NCBI GenBank assembly: GCA_023251875.1
Contig: JAHEXY010000003.1
Coordinates: forward strand, 1-64,000
Source: Bacteroidota bacterium
GTDB lineage: Bacteria; Bacteroidota; Bacteroidia; JAHEXY01
Length of the DNA stretch: 64,000 nt
Direction of reading: 5' to 3'
Shown here: piece after piece, positions 47,601 to 55,621 of the stretch
Layout: each line of letters opens with the position of its first letter
How positions within the stretch are numbered: the stretch's first letter is position 1
Position numbers and translations under genes: made by a program
The notes under the pieces: model-generated
The model's database searches: none
What the model saw: only the letters and a program-made list of their open reading frames with translations
What the model was told of the DNA's origin: nothing

Positions 47601-50581
47601 GAGCAATTACCATCCGTAACTGTTACAACATAAGTTCCTGCTAAAAGGCCCGTAGCAGTTGATGTTGTTTGTACAGGAGATGTATTCCATGAGTAAGTAT
47701 AAGTTCCGGAACCACCACTTGCAACAACTGTTGCTGTTCCATCGGCTTGGCCATTGGTTGATTTTGTAGAGGTAAGTGTTAATGTAGGTAACGGATTAAC
47801 TGTAACGGTAACACTATCACTCGTTACACAACCATTGGCATCAGTAATATCTACAATATACGTAGTTGTAGTTTTAGGTTCAGCAACAGGATTAGCAATT
47901 GTTAAACTACTTAAGGTTGATGATGTATGCCATAAATAAGAAGAACCGCCACTTGCATTTAATGTTGTTGTTTCTCCTTTACAAATTGTAACATCGGCAC
48001 CAGCGCTTCCGCTAGAAGTATTTGAACAATTAGAAGTATGAGAACCTAAATTGGTAAATGTATCTGAAGAATAAGCATCCCATTCTGTAACGCCAACAGT
48101 CCAATTGGTTTGACCTGCATTTACAGAACTTTTTCTTACTAGTGTATGATCTTGTGTTGTTCCGGAACCCACTGTCCAAACGGTAGCTTGACCAATTTGG
48201 CCAACTTGGTCGATTATAGTTCCATTTTTTGTAAGCGCAACAACATCATCTCCGTTATACCCTAATGAACCTGATGTTTGATCTGCCAATGCTTTTAACG
48301 TACTTCCTGCACTTGAATGCGTTAACACATACACATCTTTAGCCGCAATGCTTCCGCTTAATGTGATGGTAGCACTTGAAGTAGCACTTCCATTATTATA
48401 TAAAACAATTTTATAGCTAGAAAGACTAATTGTTGATGAAGTAGGATTGTATATTTCAATGGCTTTATTATTTGAACTTCCTTCTACATATTCAGAAATA
48501 AATAATTCACTACAACCAGCACTTGCAGCAGTAACAACAACTGTATCACTTGCAGTACAACCATTGGCATCAGTAACTGTAACATAATATGTGCCCGCTG
48601 TACTTACAGTAATATGTTGATCATTTGATCCGGTTGACCAACTGTAAGTAGAAAATCCTGTACCTGCAGAAAGGGTTTCTGAATTTCCATTACACAATAC
48701 AACATCTCCACCTAAATTAACTGAAGGAGGATTAAGAATACAAGGATCAGTAGCACTAGAAATTTCAATTTTCCCTGAATATACATTATAAGAAAGTGGG
48801 TTAAAATTTTTATCTATAAACTCAAGTGAAGTAGGAGAATTTTTAAAATCTAAACTTGTTTGATCTCCGGCATTTCCAACTAAGGTATAGGTAATGGTAA
48901 AGATTACAGTAGAATCAGCTAATGTTTGTCCGGTTAAATTAGCATCATTCCATGAAAATGTTAATTTCCCTGAGCTTGTTAAAGTAGTTCCAAAATTACT
49001 TGCATTCATTCCTGATAAACCAAAAGATTGAACACTGGCATAAGTTGCTACACTTGTATTCCATTGTATTGTTCCTTGAATTGAAACTACATCAGTAAAA
49101 TTAGCAACTTTAACCGGAATGGTAACTTGCGAACCAGAAATACCAGTTGCCGTACCCAACACAAATGCTAAAGTATCGTTGGTAGTAGTTGTTGTATTGG
49201 TGATAGTAACACTTTTAGTTGTAGAACATCCATTTGCATCGGTAACTGTTACCGTATAGGTTCCTGCAGCAAGATTGGTAGCTGAGCTTGAAGAAGCTCC
49301 ATTGCTCCATAAATAGGTATAAGGTGAAGTACCGCCACTTGCAGTAACAGTAGCTGTTCCATTAGATAATAAATTGGTTTCATTTGTTGAACTTACAGTA
49401 GCGGAAACAGCAGTTGAAGTAACAATAGTAACAGATTCAGTTGTAGAACAACTTTTAGAATCTGTAACAGTAACCGTATATGTTCCTGCAGCAAGATTGG
49501 TAGCTGAGCTTGTCGAAGCTCCATTACTCCATAAATAAGTATACGGAGAAGTACCGCCACTTGCAGTAGCAGCAGCCGTTCCATTACTTTCTCCACATGT
49601 AGTATTTACAGAAGCAGTTGTAACCGTTGGACCATTGCTTGAATTAACAGTGGTCGTAGCTGTAGCAGTACACCCTTTAGCATCTGTAATTGTTACAGTA
49701 TAAGTGCCCGTAGCAAGACCCGTAAGAGAAGCTGTAGTTTTTCCATTGCTCCATGAATAAGTATAAGGAGATGTTCCACTACTTGCTGTTGCAGTTGCCG
49801 TACCATTACTTTGGCCGCATGTAGCATCTGTTGATGAAGCAGCCGCAGTAACTGCAGAAGAAGAACTAATCGTTGCTGTTTCTGTAGCAGTACAGCTATT
49901 GGCATCCGTAACGGTTACGGTATAAGAACCTGCAGCAAGGTTGGTAGCTGAGCTTGTCGAAGCTCCATTGCTCCAAGCATAAGTATAAGGAGATGTTCCT
50001 CCGGAAACAGTAGTTGAGGCAGTACCATTACTATTTCCACAAGTTGTATTGGTAGCCAATACAGATGCTACAACCGGATTGGATAAACAAGGATTAGTTG
50101 TACCTGTAACCGTAATAATACCGGTTGATGTAGTAACCGTAACATTTGCCATGTTTTCATCTATTACCTCAATAGTAGTGGGTGAACTGGTAAATGAAAC
50201 ATTAGAAGTAGTACCTGCAGCTCCTATCAATGTAAAACGTATAGCAAAAATAACAGAATTATCCGATAGGGTTACACCTACTAAATCACTTTCGAACCAT
50301 GAAAAGGTAAGTTTACCACTTGAAGTTTTTGAAGTACCAAAATTACTAGAACTTAAACCATTTAAACCATATTGCTCAACACTTGCATAAGTTGCAACAC
50401 TTGCATCCCATTGGATGGTGCCTTGCATTGAAATGATTTTGTTAAAATCTTTTACAGTAATGGGAACAACCACCTGAGAACCAGATATACCACTCTCATT
50501 TGTAGCACTTAGTGTAAATGCAGAAAGCTTAGTAATTAGAAACAAAAAAGATAAAACAGATAAAAAGATAAACTTTCTCAT
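41672..50581 (-). CDS. Giant SprB/PKD-repeat surface protein with cohesin-like and lamin-tail domains, T9SS sorted, 2,969 aa
   Basis: Order of domains: signal peptide (to ~21); cohesin-like domain (~25-160); SprB-like repeats 1-4 (~165-465, unit NGTATATVSGGTSPYTYxWS then TNLAAGTYTVTVTDANGC); second cohesin-like domain (~470-605); PKD-like repeat; lamin-tail domain (~688-850); Ig-like; one SprB repeat; PKD; lamin-tail 2 (~1087-1250); Ig-like; ten SprB repeats (~1330-2063); two PKD; lamin-tail 3 (~2220-2384); Ig-like; six PKD-like repeats (~2463-2873, LGxDTxxCxGxxxxLNAGxGYxSYLWSTG); T9SS type A sorting domain (~2884-2969, LFPNPVSEELNV). It resembles SprB-type adhesins of gliding Bacteroidota. 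The frame is unbroken over 8.9 kb, so the gene is functional. Confidence 0.9.
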   Translation of the reverse strand: MRKFIFLSVLSFLFLITKLSAFTLSATNESGISGSQVVVPITVKDFNKIISMQGTIQWDASVATYASVEQYGLNGLSSSNFGTSKTSSGKLTFSWFESDLVGVTLSDNSVIFAIRFTLIGAAGTTSNVSFTSSPTTIEVIDENMANVTVTTSTGIITVTGTTNPCLSNPVVASVLATNTTCGNSNGTASTTVSGGTSPYTYAWSNGASTSSATNLAAGSYTVTVTDANSCTATETATISSSSAVTAAASSTDATCGQSNGTATATASSGTSPYTYSWSNGKTTASLTGLATGTYTVTITDAKGCTATATTTVNSSNGPTVTTASVNTTCGESNGTAAATASGGTSPYTYLWSNGASTSSATNLAAGTYTVTVTDSKSCSTTESVTIVTSTAVSATVSSTNETNLLSNGTATVTASGGTSPYTYLWSNGASSSSATNLAAGTYTVTVTDANGCSTTKSVTITNTTTTTNDTLAFVLGTATGISGSQVTIPVKVANFTDVVSIQGTIQWNTSVATYASVQSFGLSGMNASNFGTTLTSSGKLTFSWNDANLTGQTLADSTVIFTITYTLVGNAGDQTSLDFKNSPTSLEFIDKNFNPLSYNVYSGKIEISSATDPCILNPPSVNLGGDVVLCNGNSETLSAGTGFSTYSWSTGSNDQHITVSTAGTYYVTVTDANGCTASDTVVVTAASAGCSELFISEYVEGSSNNKAIEIYNPTSSTISLSSYKIVLYNNGSATSSATITLSGSIAAKDVYVLTHSSAGSTLKALADQTSGSLGYNGDDVVALTKNGTIIDQVGQIGQATVWTVGSGTTQDHTLVRKSSVNAGQTNWTVGVTEWDAYSSDTFTNLGSHTSNCSNTSSGSAGADVTICKGETTTLNASGGSSYLWHTSSTLSSLTIANPVAEPKTTTTYIVDITDANGCVTSDSVTVTVNPLPTLTLTSTKSTNGQADGTATVVASGGSGTYTYSWNTSPVQTTSTATGLLAGTYVVTVTDGNCSTTGTVTVQDSTIVTDPCILNPPSVNLGGDVVLCTNTSTTLSAGTGFSTYSWSTGSNDEHITVSTAGTYYVTITDANGCTASDTIVVTMNTTSGCSELFLSEYVEGSSNNKAVEIYNPTNAAISLTGYKIAFYNNGSLTVNGTITLVGSIAAKDVFVLTHSSATSSLKALADMTSAAMGYNGDDVVALTKNGTVIDQVGEIGQATVWTVGSGTTQDHTLVRKSSVTAGQTNWTVGATEWDAYATDTYTYLSTHTSSCGNAVPSAGSDVAICEGSNTTLNASGGTAYQWHASNTLSSLTIANPVAEPEKTTIYIVDITDGNGCVSTDSVTVTVNDAPSISLSSTNATCGQSNGTATATVTGGKSPYTYVWSNGETSSSITALSEASYIVTVTDANGCSSSDTVKVESYSSPVVTITAYDATCGQNNGGVSASVTGGKSPYTYLWNNGKTTSAFTGIAAGTYIVTVTDANGCIATDTALVNSSAGLTVTVSTTNAKCSESNGEVAASVSGGTSPYTYSWSNGASTSSATNLAAGSYTVTVTDSKGCTGTATATVTSTTAPTVTISASNATCGNSNGAATAAVSGGTSPYTYVWSNGKTTASITGLSSGAYYVTVTDANGCTGKATTTVSSSTGPSVTIATTKATCGQSNGYASATVTGGTSPYTYLWSNGQTTSFDQSLAAGSYTLIVTDANGCTTTSTATISNSNGPSVSVVTTAATCGNSNGTATATASSGTSPYTYSWSNGASTSSATSLAAGSYSVTITDANGCTATETVTISSSSSITIKVSSANASCGQSNGGAYVTVSGGTSPYTYLWSNGNTTYYASNLAAGTYTVKVTDANGCSSTETVTISSTSGPSIKVSTTDASCGQNNGYAEATVTGGTSPYTYSWSNGASTSSATNLAAGSYTVTVTDANGCTATATANISNTSGPTVSVKVTDDYCTQSKGKATANVTGGTGPYTYLWSNGKTTYKITNLSAGTYSLIVTDANGCSTTQSITVIDNAAPTLTVSSTDAVNGNANGTATVVVTGGTGTYTYSWSTTPVQTTSTATGLLPGTYTVTVSDGNCTATESVVVNDTVTTDPCILNPITIDLGGDKIICKGESVTLDAGAGFVSYLWSNGATTQTISVNTASAYAVTVTDKNGCTAVDEVHISFSTVPLVNLGGDIVLCQNTSTVIDAGNGYYAYSWSTGENTSSIVADSAGTYYVTVTDSNGCSSSDTVVVDVNTNTISGCNELYLSEYIEGSSNNKSVEIFNPTSGSIDLVNYSISIYTNGSLTASSTINLKGMLNGGDVFVLSNPSAAADILNVTDLTTGSINFNGNDVVTLDKNGVVIDKIGEIGQSTSWTVDTGSTENYTLVRNYNVTTGQTNWIVGATEWDVYSIDTYSYLGYHNSLCSQLQTPDAGNDVNICQGDTVQLNAKGGKTYEWYTSSSLSDVHVANPFATPSTTTTYYIDIINNNGCKFTDSVTVYVNAASSVNIGNDTIVCQSTYTLNAGTGYNSYLWSTGQTTSTLTVANSGIYTVYVTNQYACVSSDEIEVVLMGGGSISLGNDTSVCNTDPMVINAGTGYTYYSWSTGSNDVSITVTQSGSYSVTVLDTNGCKSSDTLVVKLGAGVGLGSNLVLCNGNAVVINAGSGYASYLWSTGATSQDITVTSSGNYAVVAIDKANCASTDTIEVSMDNTPSVVLGNDTAICKGASVTLDAGSGFSSYIWSNGDSTQTIKVTDGGYYTVNVVKANGCVSVDSVDVTVYLVPSVTFGPTQYLCSGSSYTINAGSGYASYLWSNGSTDTSITVTTNGYYYVLVSDTNGCSTSGGVQVEQYKTPAVNLGADTVLCQGDELQLNAGTGYVSYHWSTGASTQTVNVTTIGTYSVMVEDTNGCTSMDTITIAICAGIAELSENITIQLFPNPVSEELNVVMTSSSGNKGIDKVEVFNSIGELISSKMVMGEKSANISFLNKSEGVYTIRVFSREHVISQMVTKVN

Positions 50582-50717
50582 AGGGAGATGGTATTTGAAA
50601 AATAATTAAAAACAATTATATAAATAAGAACCTCTTAAAGGGTTTTAGGTTCTTTCTTTTCCATTAAATAGGCATGTTTTGGGGAGGAAAAACACTCTTA
50701 TTCTTTATAAGAGAGTG

Positions 50718-50725
50718 CAAAGATA
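50718..50725 (-). promoter_or_regulatory. Promoter -7 box of the giant surface-protein gene, TATCTTTG
   Basis: It matches TAnnTTTG, about 137 bp before the ATG at 50581. The 323-bp gap 50582-50904 holds this box and an AT-rich leader and no gene. Confidence 0.5.
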
Positions 50726-50904
50726 CTGCATTTTTTTCTAAAAATATAACTTCATTTATTTAACATGCTTGTTTATTTATTAAACCGCACCTTATAATTA
50801 TTTAAAACTTATTTTTAAAACATCAAAATGCTAATGAATGATCTAAAATGAGGCTTTAGCCATGATATTAAAATAAAATTATAAAATTTAAAGGCTCTTA
50901 GCTT

Positions 50905-53106
50905 TTACGGATTCTGCACTGAAATAATTTCAAACTCTGTTCTGCGGTTTTTACTTTTGCCTAATTCAGTATCATTAGAGTCAATTGGTTTTGTTGCTCC
51001 AAAACCTTTATAGGTTAATCTTACAGCAACAATACCGGTTTCAAGTAAATAGTCATAAACTGCTTTGGCTCTATTTTCCGACAATACTAAATTTTGTTGT
51101 GGGTCACCTTCATTATCAGTATGCCCGTATATGGCAACTTTAACACTTGGATTATCTTTTAAAAATTGAACAAACTCATCAATAATTTTTTTTGAAGTTG
51201 AACTTAAATCGTATTGATTGGTTGCAAAGTTGATGTCCTTTAACACATATTTTTCTCCGGATTTAACAGGCTTAATTTCTACTTTTACTTCTGCTTTTGG
51301 AGGCAAGCCACTAGTTTTTTTAATTGCTGTTTTTACGTTTTCTGTTTTATTGGCTGTTGTTTTTTTATCTTCTTCATTCTCTTTCTCTTTTATAGTTACC
51401 AGTTGTGTACTGTATACATATCCCTTTTTCTTCACAGTCATGGCAACTTCTTCGCTTTCTTTATTAGGATCTGCCTTAACAACAGCAACAAATTTGCCTG
51501 TTTCATTATCCACAACTCCTTCGGTAACTTTTCCTGTAGTTAAGCTTTTAAATTCAACTTTTGCATCTGTAATTTTATTGCCTTTGTCATCTGTAAGTTG
51601 ACCTTTTACAAATGCTACTTTCTCAGGCCTTGCCCCCTCATATAACGGAAAAGAATACAAATCCCAATTTTTTTTTGTAGAAAACATATTAGATGTAAAG
51701 TATCCCAATTTACCATCGGTACTTACAAAAAAAGCAACTTCATCTCCCTCTGAATTGATAGGATAACCAATATTTTTAGGTTTTGTCCAAGTATTATCAG
51801 TAAGCATTTTTGCATAATAAATATCATAGCCACCGATACCGCCCGGCCTGCCGTTAGAAGAAAAATAAAGTGTTTCGCTATCCGGATGTAGGAAAGGTGT
51901 TTTTTCATCTCCTTCAGTATTAATGGTAGGGCCAAGATTAATGGGTTTGCTCCATGTGCCATTTGGCCTTCTTATGGATTTGTATATATCCATACTCTGG
52001 CCAATGCTTTCTTCTCGTGCACTTACAAAATAAAGTATTTTACCATCAGCAGAAATAGTAGGCTGACCTTCCCAGGTATCTCTATGATTAATGCTATCGC
52101 CAATACTCATTAAAGCTCCCCATTTACCATTCTGAAAAACAGAATAATAAATATCTCCATTTTCAAAACCATGGCCGTATAAATTTATATGCTCAACAAC
52201 TGTAATAAATAACTCTCTGTTATCAATAGAAATTGCCACAGCTCCTTGGCCCGAAGTGCCTGTATTAAATGGATTGGGTAGTGGCGTACCAACCGTAAAA
52301 GAATCAATATCGACTCTTTCGCTCACTGTAAAATCTTCATACCAATTGTCTGTTAAATCACCCTTGTTTCTTTTGCCAAAATATTTACGGGTAAAAAAAG
52401 TATATTCATTATCAGGAGAAAGTTTTGCAATGTATTCATCTTTATCGGTACTAAGGCCCCTTACTATTTCCGGAGTAAAAGGAACAGGATTTGCCAATAC
52501 ATCAAAATATTCCATTTGCATAATGCTTAACATATTTTTAGCAGATGCTAAATCTTTTTCGTTTACATTGGCTTGTTGGGAATAATAAGAAAGATAATTT
52601 TTAGCATCAACATATTGTCGATTTTCATAATAATAAGAGCCTAACCAATAATAGGCATCATACTTAAACATAGATGGACAAAGCTCTACTACTTTTTTAG
52701 CTTTGCTTACCATGTCTTTTAAACATTTATCAGCCTCCATATTATCGGGATAGTCTCTATCATCAAGAGGATCTAAGGCCAAATCTGCCTCTTTTAATTT
52801 TATATCTGCCATAAAATAATTGGGATCGGCAAAGGAGGGTTCTAAATCAGCTGCATCTTTAAAAATAGCATACGCACTATCAAGTCTTGTTCTTGGATTG
52901 TGAATGGGAATGCCGGCTTCTTCTGCACTTAAATAATTCTGATAAATAGAAATACCTTGCTCAAAAACCTTTTTCGCTTTTTTATTGCTTACTTCACACT
53001 CGTATTCTATTTCCATTTGTGACTGAACGTTTTTCACAAACAGAGATAAAAATAAAATACATATCACAATTCGCAGGAAAGGGTATTGCTGCATGAGTTT
53101 ATTCAT
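50905..53106 (-). CDS. PorE-like envelope protein: TPR, WD40-like propeller, carboxypeptidase-regulatory and OmpA domains, 733 aa
   Basis: Signal peptide (VICILFLSLFVKNVQSQ) then TPR region (~45-190), a six-bladed WD40/PD40-like propeller (~190-490: LSPDNEYTFFTRK, YYAKMLTDNTWTKPKNIGYP, TSADGKI-like motifs), a carboxypeptidase regulatory-like domain (~500-570), a Lys-rich linker and an OmpA peptidoglycan-binding domain (~615-733, IYGHTDNEGDPQQNLVLSENRA). This order is that of PorE of the type IX secretion system in Porphyromonas. It likely fixes the T9SS or other surface apparatus to the cell wall. Start taken at 53106 (MNKLMQQYPF), after which the signal is normal. Confidence 0.8.
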   Translation of the reverse strand: MNKLMQQYPFLRIVICILFLSLFVKNVQSQMEIEYECEVSNKKAKKVFEQGISIYQNYLSAEEAGIPIHNPRTRLDSAYAIFKDAADLEPSFADPNYFMADIKLKEADLALDPLDDRDYPDNMEADKCLKDMVSKAKKVVELCPSMFKYDAYYWLGSYYYENRQYVDAKNYLSYYSQQANVNEKDLASAKNMLSIMQMEYFDVLANPVPFTPEIVRGLSTDKDEYIAKLSPDNEYTFFTRKYFGKRNKGDLTDNWYEDFTVSERVDIDSFTVGTPLPNPFNTGTSGQGAVAISIDNRELFITVVEHINLYGHGFENGDIYYSVFQNGKWGALMSIGDSINHRDTWEGQPTISADGKILYFVSAREESIGQSMDIYKSIRRPNGTWSKPINLGPTINTEGDEKTPFLHPDSETLYFSSNGRPGGIGGYDIYYAKMLTDNTWTKPKNIGYPINSEGDEVAFFVSTDGKLGYFTSNMFSTKKNWDLYSFPLYEGARPEKVAFVKGQLTDDKGNKITDAKVEFKSLTTGKVTEGVVDNETGKFVAVVKADPNKESEEVAMTVKKKGYVYSTQLVTIKEKENEEDKKTTANKTENVKTAIKKTSGLPPKAEVKVEIKPVKSGEKYVLKDINFATNQYDLSSTSKKIIDEFVQFLKDNPSVKVAIYGHTDNEGDPQQNLVLSENRAKAVYDYLLETGIVAVRLTYKGFGATKPIDSNDTELGKSKNRRTEFEIISVQNP

Positions 53107-53151
53107 TTTTTTACAATGTAAATAAAATGAAATTAACCCCAAAGTAGAATG

Positions 53152-54129
53152 TTAGCAACAAACAGCTTCTGCATTTTGTTTTGCATAGGCCAGCCTAGGA
53201 AGTAATCCTAATAAATCAAACATCATTTTATCTTGATCAAAATCAGGATTGGGAGTAGTTAATAATTTATCACCTGCAAAAATTGAATTAGCACCGGCCA
53301 TAAAACATAAAGCTTGGGCTTCTATATTCATTTGTGTACGACCTGCAGATAAACGTACATCCGATTTTGGTAGTACAATACGTGCAGTAGCAATCATACG
53401 AACCATATCCCAAGTTGTTACATTTGCTTGTACTTCTAATGGTGTTCCATCAATGGGTACCAATGCATTTATGGGTACCGATTCAGGATGTGGCGTTAAA
53501 TGACTTAATGTATAAAGCATGCTAATGCGATCTTCTTCTTTTTCTCCTAATCCAATTATGCCACCACTACAAACTGTAATTTTGGTTTTACGAACATTGT
53601 TGAGTGTATTAAGCCGGTCTTCATATGTACGTGTTGTAATTACATTATTATAATTTTCTTCTGAAGTATCTAAATTGTGATTGTAGGCATATAATCCGGC
53701 CTCTTCTAATTTTTTTGCTTGACTTTCTGTAATCATTCCAAGGGTGCAACATACTTCCATATCTAAATTATTTACCTCACGCACCATTTCTAAAATTTTA
53801 TCAAAATCTTTATTATCACGCACTTCTCTCCAAGCTGCTCCCATACAAAAACGTGACGAACCACCGGCTTTAGCATTTTTTGCCGATTCAATAACCTCTT
53901 GTACACTTAATAATTTATGAACATTAATTTCTGTTTTATAACGAGCCGATTGGGAACAATAAGAACAATCTTCTGTACAACCTCCTGTTTTTATTGATAA
54001 AAGAGAACTCACCTGCACTTCTCTTGGATTATGAAATTCACGATGAACAGTAGCTGCTTTGTATAATAAATCAATTAATGGGGTATTATATATTGCTTTA
54101 ATTTCTTCTTTGGTCCAATTGTTGCGCAT
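53152..54129 (-). CDS. bioB: Biotin synthase, 325 aa
   Basis: Radical SAM enzyme that inserts sulfur into dethiobiotin. The [4Fe-4S] cluster ligands are Cys 51, 55 and 58 ([11 protein letters not shown]), and the second cluster residues appear in [14 protein letters not shown] and SAGRTQM. Length is normal. No other bio gene is adjacent. Its -7 box (TACCTTTG) lies at 54171-54178. Biotin is needed by the acyl-CoA carboxylase encoded nearby. Confidence 0.96.
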   Translation of the reverse strand: MRNNWTKEEIKAIYNTPLIDLLYKAATVHREFHNPREVQVSSLLSIKTGGCTEDCSYCSQSARYKTEINVHKLLSVQEVIESAKNAKAGGSSRFCMGAAWREVRDNKDFDKILEMVREVNNLDMEVCCTLGMITESQAKKLEEAGLYAYNHNLDTSEENYNNVITTRTYEDRLNTLNNVRKTKITVCSGGIIGLGEKEEDRISMLYTLSHLTPHPESVPINALVPIDGTPLEVQANVTTWDMVRMIATARIVLPKSDVRLSAGRTQMNIEAQALCFMAGANSIFAGDKLLTTPNPDFDQDKMMFDLLGLLPRLAYAKQNAEAVCC

Positions 54130-54170
54130 ATTTTATTAGTTGTTCGTTATTGGTTATTAGAAAAACACTA

Positions 54171-54178
54171 CAAAGGTA
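54171..54178 (-). promoter_or_regulatory. Promoter -7 box of bioB, TACCTTTG
   Basis: It matches TAnnTTTG, 41 bp before the bioB ATG. No BirA-like operator was recognised. Confidence 0.5.
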
Positions 54179-54224
54179 CTATTTAAAGGCTCAAATTAAA
54201 ATGCTTCTCTTTACAAAAATCGTA

Positions 54225-54247
54225 TCCTTCTCCCAAAGGGAGAAGGA
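54225..54247. repeat. CT/GA-rich intergenic hairpin, copy 1
   Basis: TCCTTCTCCC pairs perfectly over 10 bp with GGGAGAAGGA around an AAA loop. It lies between the acyltransferase stop and bioB. A similar hairpin occurs at 57247-57265, in the same kind of place. Confidence 0.6.
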
Positions 54248-54263
54248 ACAAGGATGAGGGCCC

Positions 54264-54851
54264 CTACACATACTGCAAATCCAAACTGAATTTTTCTGGA
54301 AATTTAGGGGTAAAGTTTTTATAAAAGTCCATTATTTTTTTCATATCGGCAGCCATATCGCCACTTGGCATAATTACTTTACCTACTCCGGCAATTTTTT
54401 TCTTGTAATCGAGATAACCCAATGCAATTGGCACTTTTGCATTTAAGGCAACATGATAAAATCCTGTTTTCCATTTTTCAACTTTTTTTCTTGTGCCTTC
54501 AGCAGTAACAACAACAACTAATTCTTTATGTTCCTTAAATAAATCGACCATGGCTTCAACCATGCTTTTCTTCTCTTTTTTTCCGGGGGCAGGATTTCTA
54601 TCAATACCAACAGCTCCAAGCGAAGTCATTAATAATTTAAATGGAAAACGAACCCATTCTTTTTTAATAGTAAAACGAACCTTAATTTTTAAAATTTTAA
54701 ATGTGCACATGGCATATACAAAATCCCAATTACTGGTATGAGGCGCAGCAACCAATACACATTTTTTGCGCATTTCTGTTGGCATATTGTAATCAATTTT
54801 CCAACCTGCGATTTTTAAAATGAGATGAGGGATGAGTTTTAGCATAGGCAT
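54264..54851 (-). CDS. 1-acylglycerol-3-phosphate acyltransferase family protein (PlsC-like), 195 aa
   Basis: The catalytic H(x)4D motif is HTSNWD (residues ~37-42), followed by RFTIKKEWVRFPFKLLMTSL, GAVGIDR and AEGTRKKVEKWKTGFYHVAL, the substrate-binding motif of the PlsC superfamily. At 195 residues it is shorter than typical PlsC and has one short hydrophobic start. Proteins of this subgroup transfer acyl groups to phospholipid precursors or ornithine-type lipids. The exact acceptor is unknown. Confidence 0.85.
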   Translation of the reverse strand: MPMLKLIPHLILKIAGWKIDYNMPTEMRKKCVLVAAPHTSNWDFVYAMCTFKILKIKVRFTIKKEWVRFPFKLLMTSLGAVGIDRNPAPGKKEKKSMVEAMVDLFKEHKELVVVVTAEGTRKKVEKWKTGFYHVALNAKVPIALGYLDYKKKIAGVGKVIMPSGDMAADMKKIMDFYKNFTPKFPEKFSLDLQYV

Positions 54852-54891
54852 ATTAAAATAAAAATGAGATGGCTCTTTTGAATCTCACTAA

Positions 54892-54899
54892 CAAAGGTA
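54892..54899 (-). promoter_or_regulatory. Promoter -7 box of the acyltransferase gene, TACCTTTG
   Basis: It matches TAnnTTTG on the minus strand, 40 bp before the ATG. Confidence 0.5.
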
Positions 54900-54961
54900 A
54901 TTTTTTTTAGAGAGGTATGATGAGATTTGTACCTATAAAATAAAAACGCTTAAAAAATATC

Positions 54962-55282
54962 CTAGTCTTGTATTTTTATTTGAATCAATATATTTTTTAA
55001 GGTTTCCGGATTTCTATTAAAATCCCAAATGGTAAGTATTTGTATTTCGCTCTTTGTTATTCGATATACTAAGCCAAAATCCCTAACCGATTTTAATCTA
55101 ACGTTTTCAATTTCCATCTTTTTTCCAAGGTTTGGATATAACAGTAGTAGCTCTGCCGCTTCGTTAAACAAATCGTTTAGTTTTCTAGAATAATTTTTCG
55201 ATTTATTACGGTTATTCCAAAATTCAAAAATTTCTTTCTTCTGTTTATGGGACATTTTTGTCCATATTAATCTTTTAGCCAT
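54962..55282 (-). CDS. RelE/ParE-family toxin, 106 aa
   Basis: The compact basic fold and length fit the RelE/ParE superfamily: LIWTKMSHKQKKEIFEFWNN, NPNLG-like LLLYPNLGKKMEIENVRLKS, VRDFGLVYRITKSEIQILTI, and WDFNRNPETLK, the conserved end of ParE-type toxins. Its start overlaps the antitoxin gene by 16 bp, as in toxin-antitoxin operons. ParE toxins poison DNA gyrase and RelE cuts mRNA; which applies is not settled by sequence. Confidence 0.85.
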   Translation of the reverse strand: MAKRLIWTKMSHKQKKEIFEFWNNRNKSKNYSRKLNDLFNEAAELLLLYPNLGKKMEIENVRLKSVRDFGLVYRITKSEIQILTIWDFNRNPETLKNILIQIKIQD

Positions 55283-55503
55283 TTATTCATTTCTTTTTTA
55301 GCGGCTGCATGTGTTAAAAATTCCCCATTTTCTATTTCCTTTATAGCTAATTTAATTTCGTCTATTTGTTTTTTATTTAATTTAATAACCTGTTTGTCAT
55401 CCAAATTAATATCTATCAATTTGCTAATCTCCATCAATAAAACTGGATTGCTAGTTTGATTAATTGCATTAATTAAATTAGTTTTTATATGGTGTGTATT
55501 CAT
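55267..55503 (-). CDS. Antitoxin of the ParE-like pair, 78 aa
   Basis: A small, helical, acidic protein with a C-terminal EIENGEFLTHAAAKKEMNKW segment that is a common toxin-binding tail in addiction modules. The DNA-binding part is not a clear ribbon-helix-helix. The gene lies directly upstream of and overlaps the toxin gene, with its own -7 box at 55526-55533. Confidence 0.75.
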   Translation of the reverse strand: MNTHHIKTNLINAINQTSNPVLLMEISKLIDINLDDKQVIKLNKKQIDEIKLAIKEIENGEFLTHAAAKKEMNKWLKD

Positions 55504-55525
55504 AAAAATTGAATTTTTGAAAACA

Positions 55526-55533
55526 CAAAGGTA
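55526..55533 (-). promoter_or_regulatory. Promoter -7 box of the toxin-antitoxin pair, TACCTTTG
   Basis: It matches TAnnTTTG, 22 bp before the antitoxin ATG, and so is probably autoregulated. Confidence 0.5.
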
Positions 55534-55621
55534 AATCTTTTTTAGGCAGATATGAATGTAATTTCTATTTTAGCCCATTGTTTTTCTAACAACGAACAAC
55601 TAAAAAACAACAACGAAATTT

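Noticed and set aside
41672-50581. Many short frames on both strands inside the giant gene
   Set aside because: They are shadows created by the regular codon pattern of the repeats. Low-complexity Leu/Gln-rich translations are typical of that.
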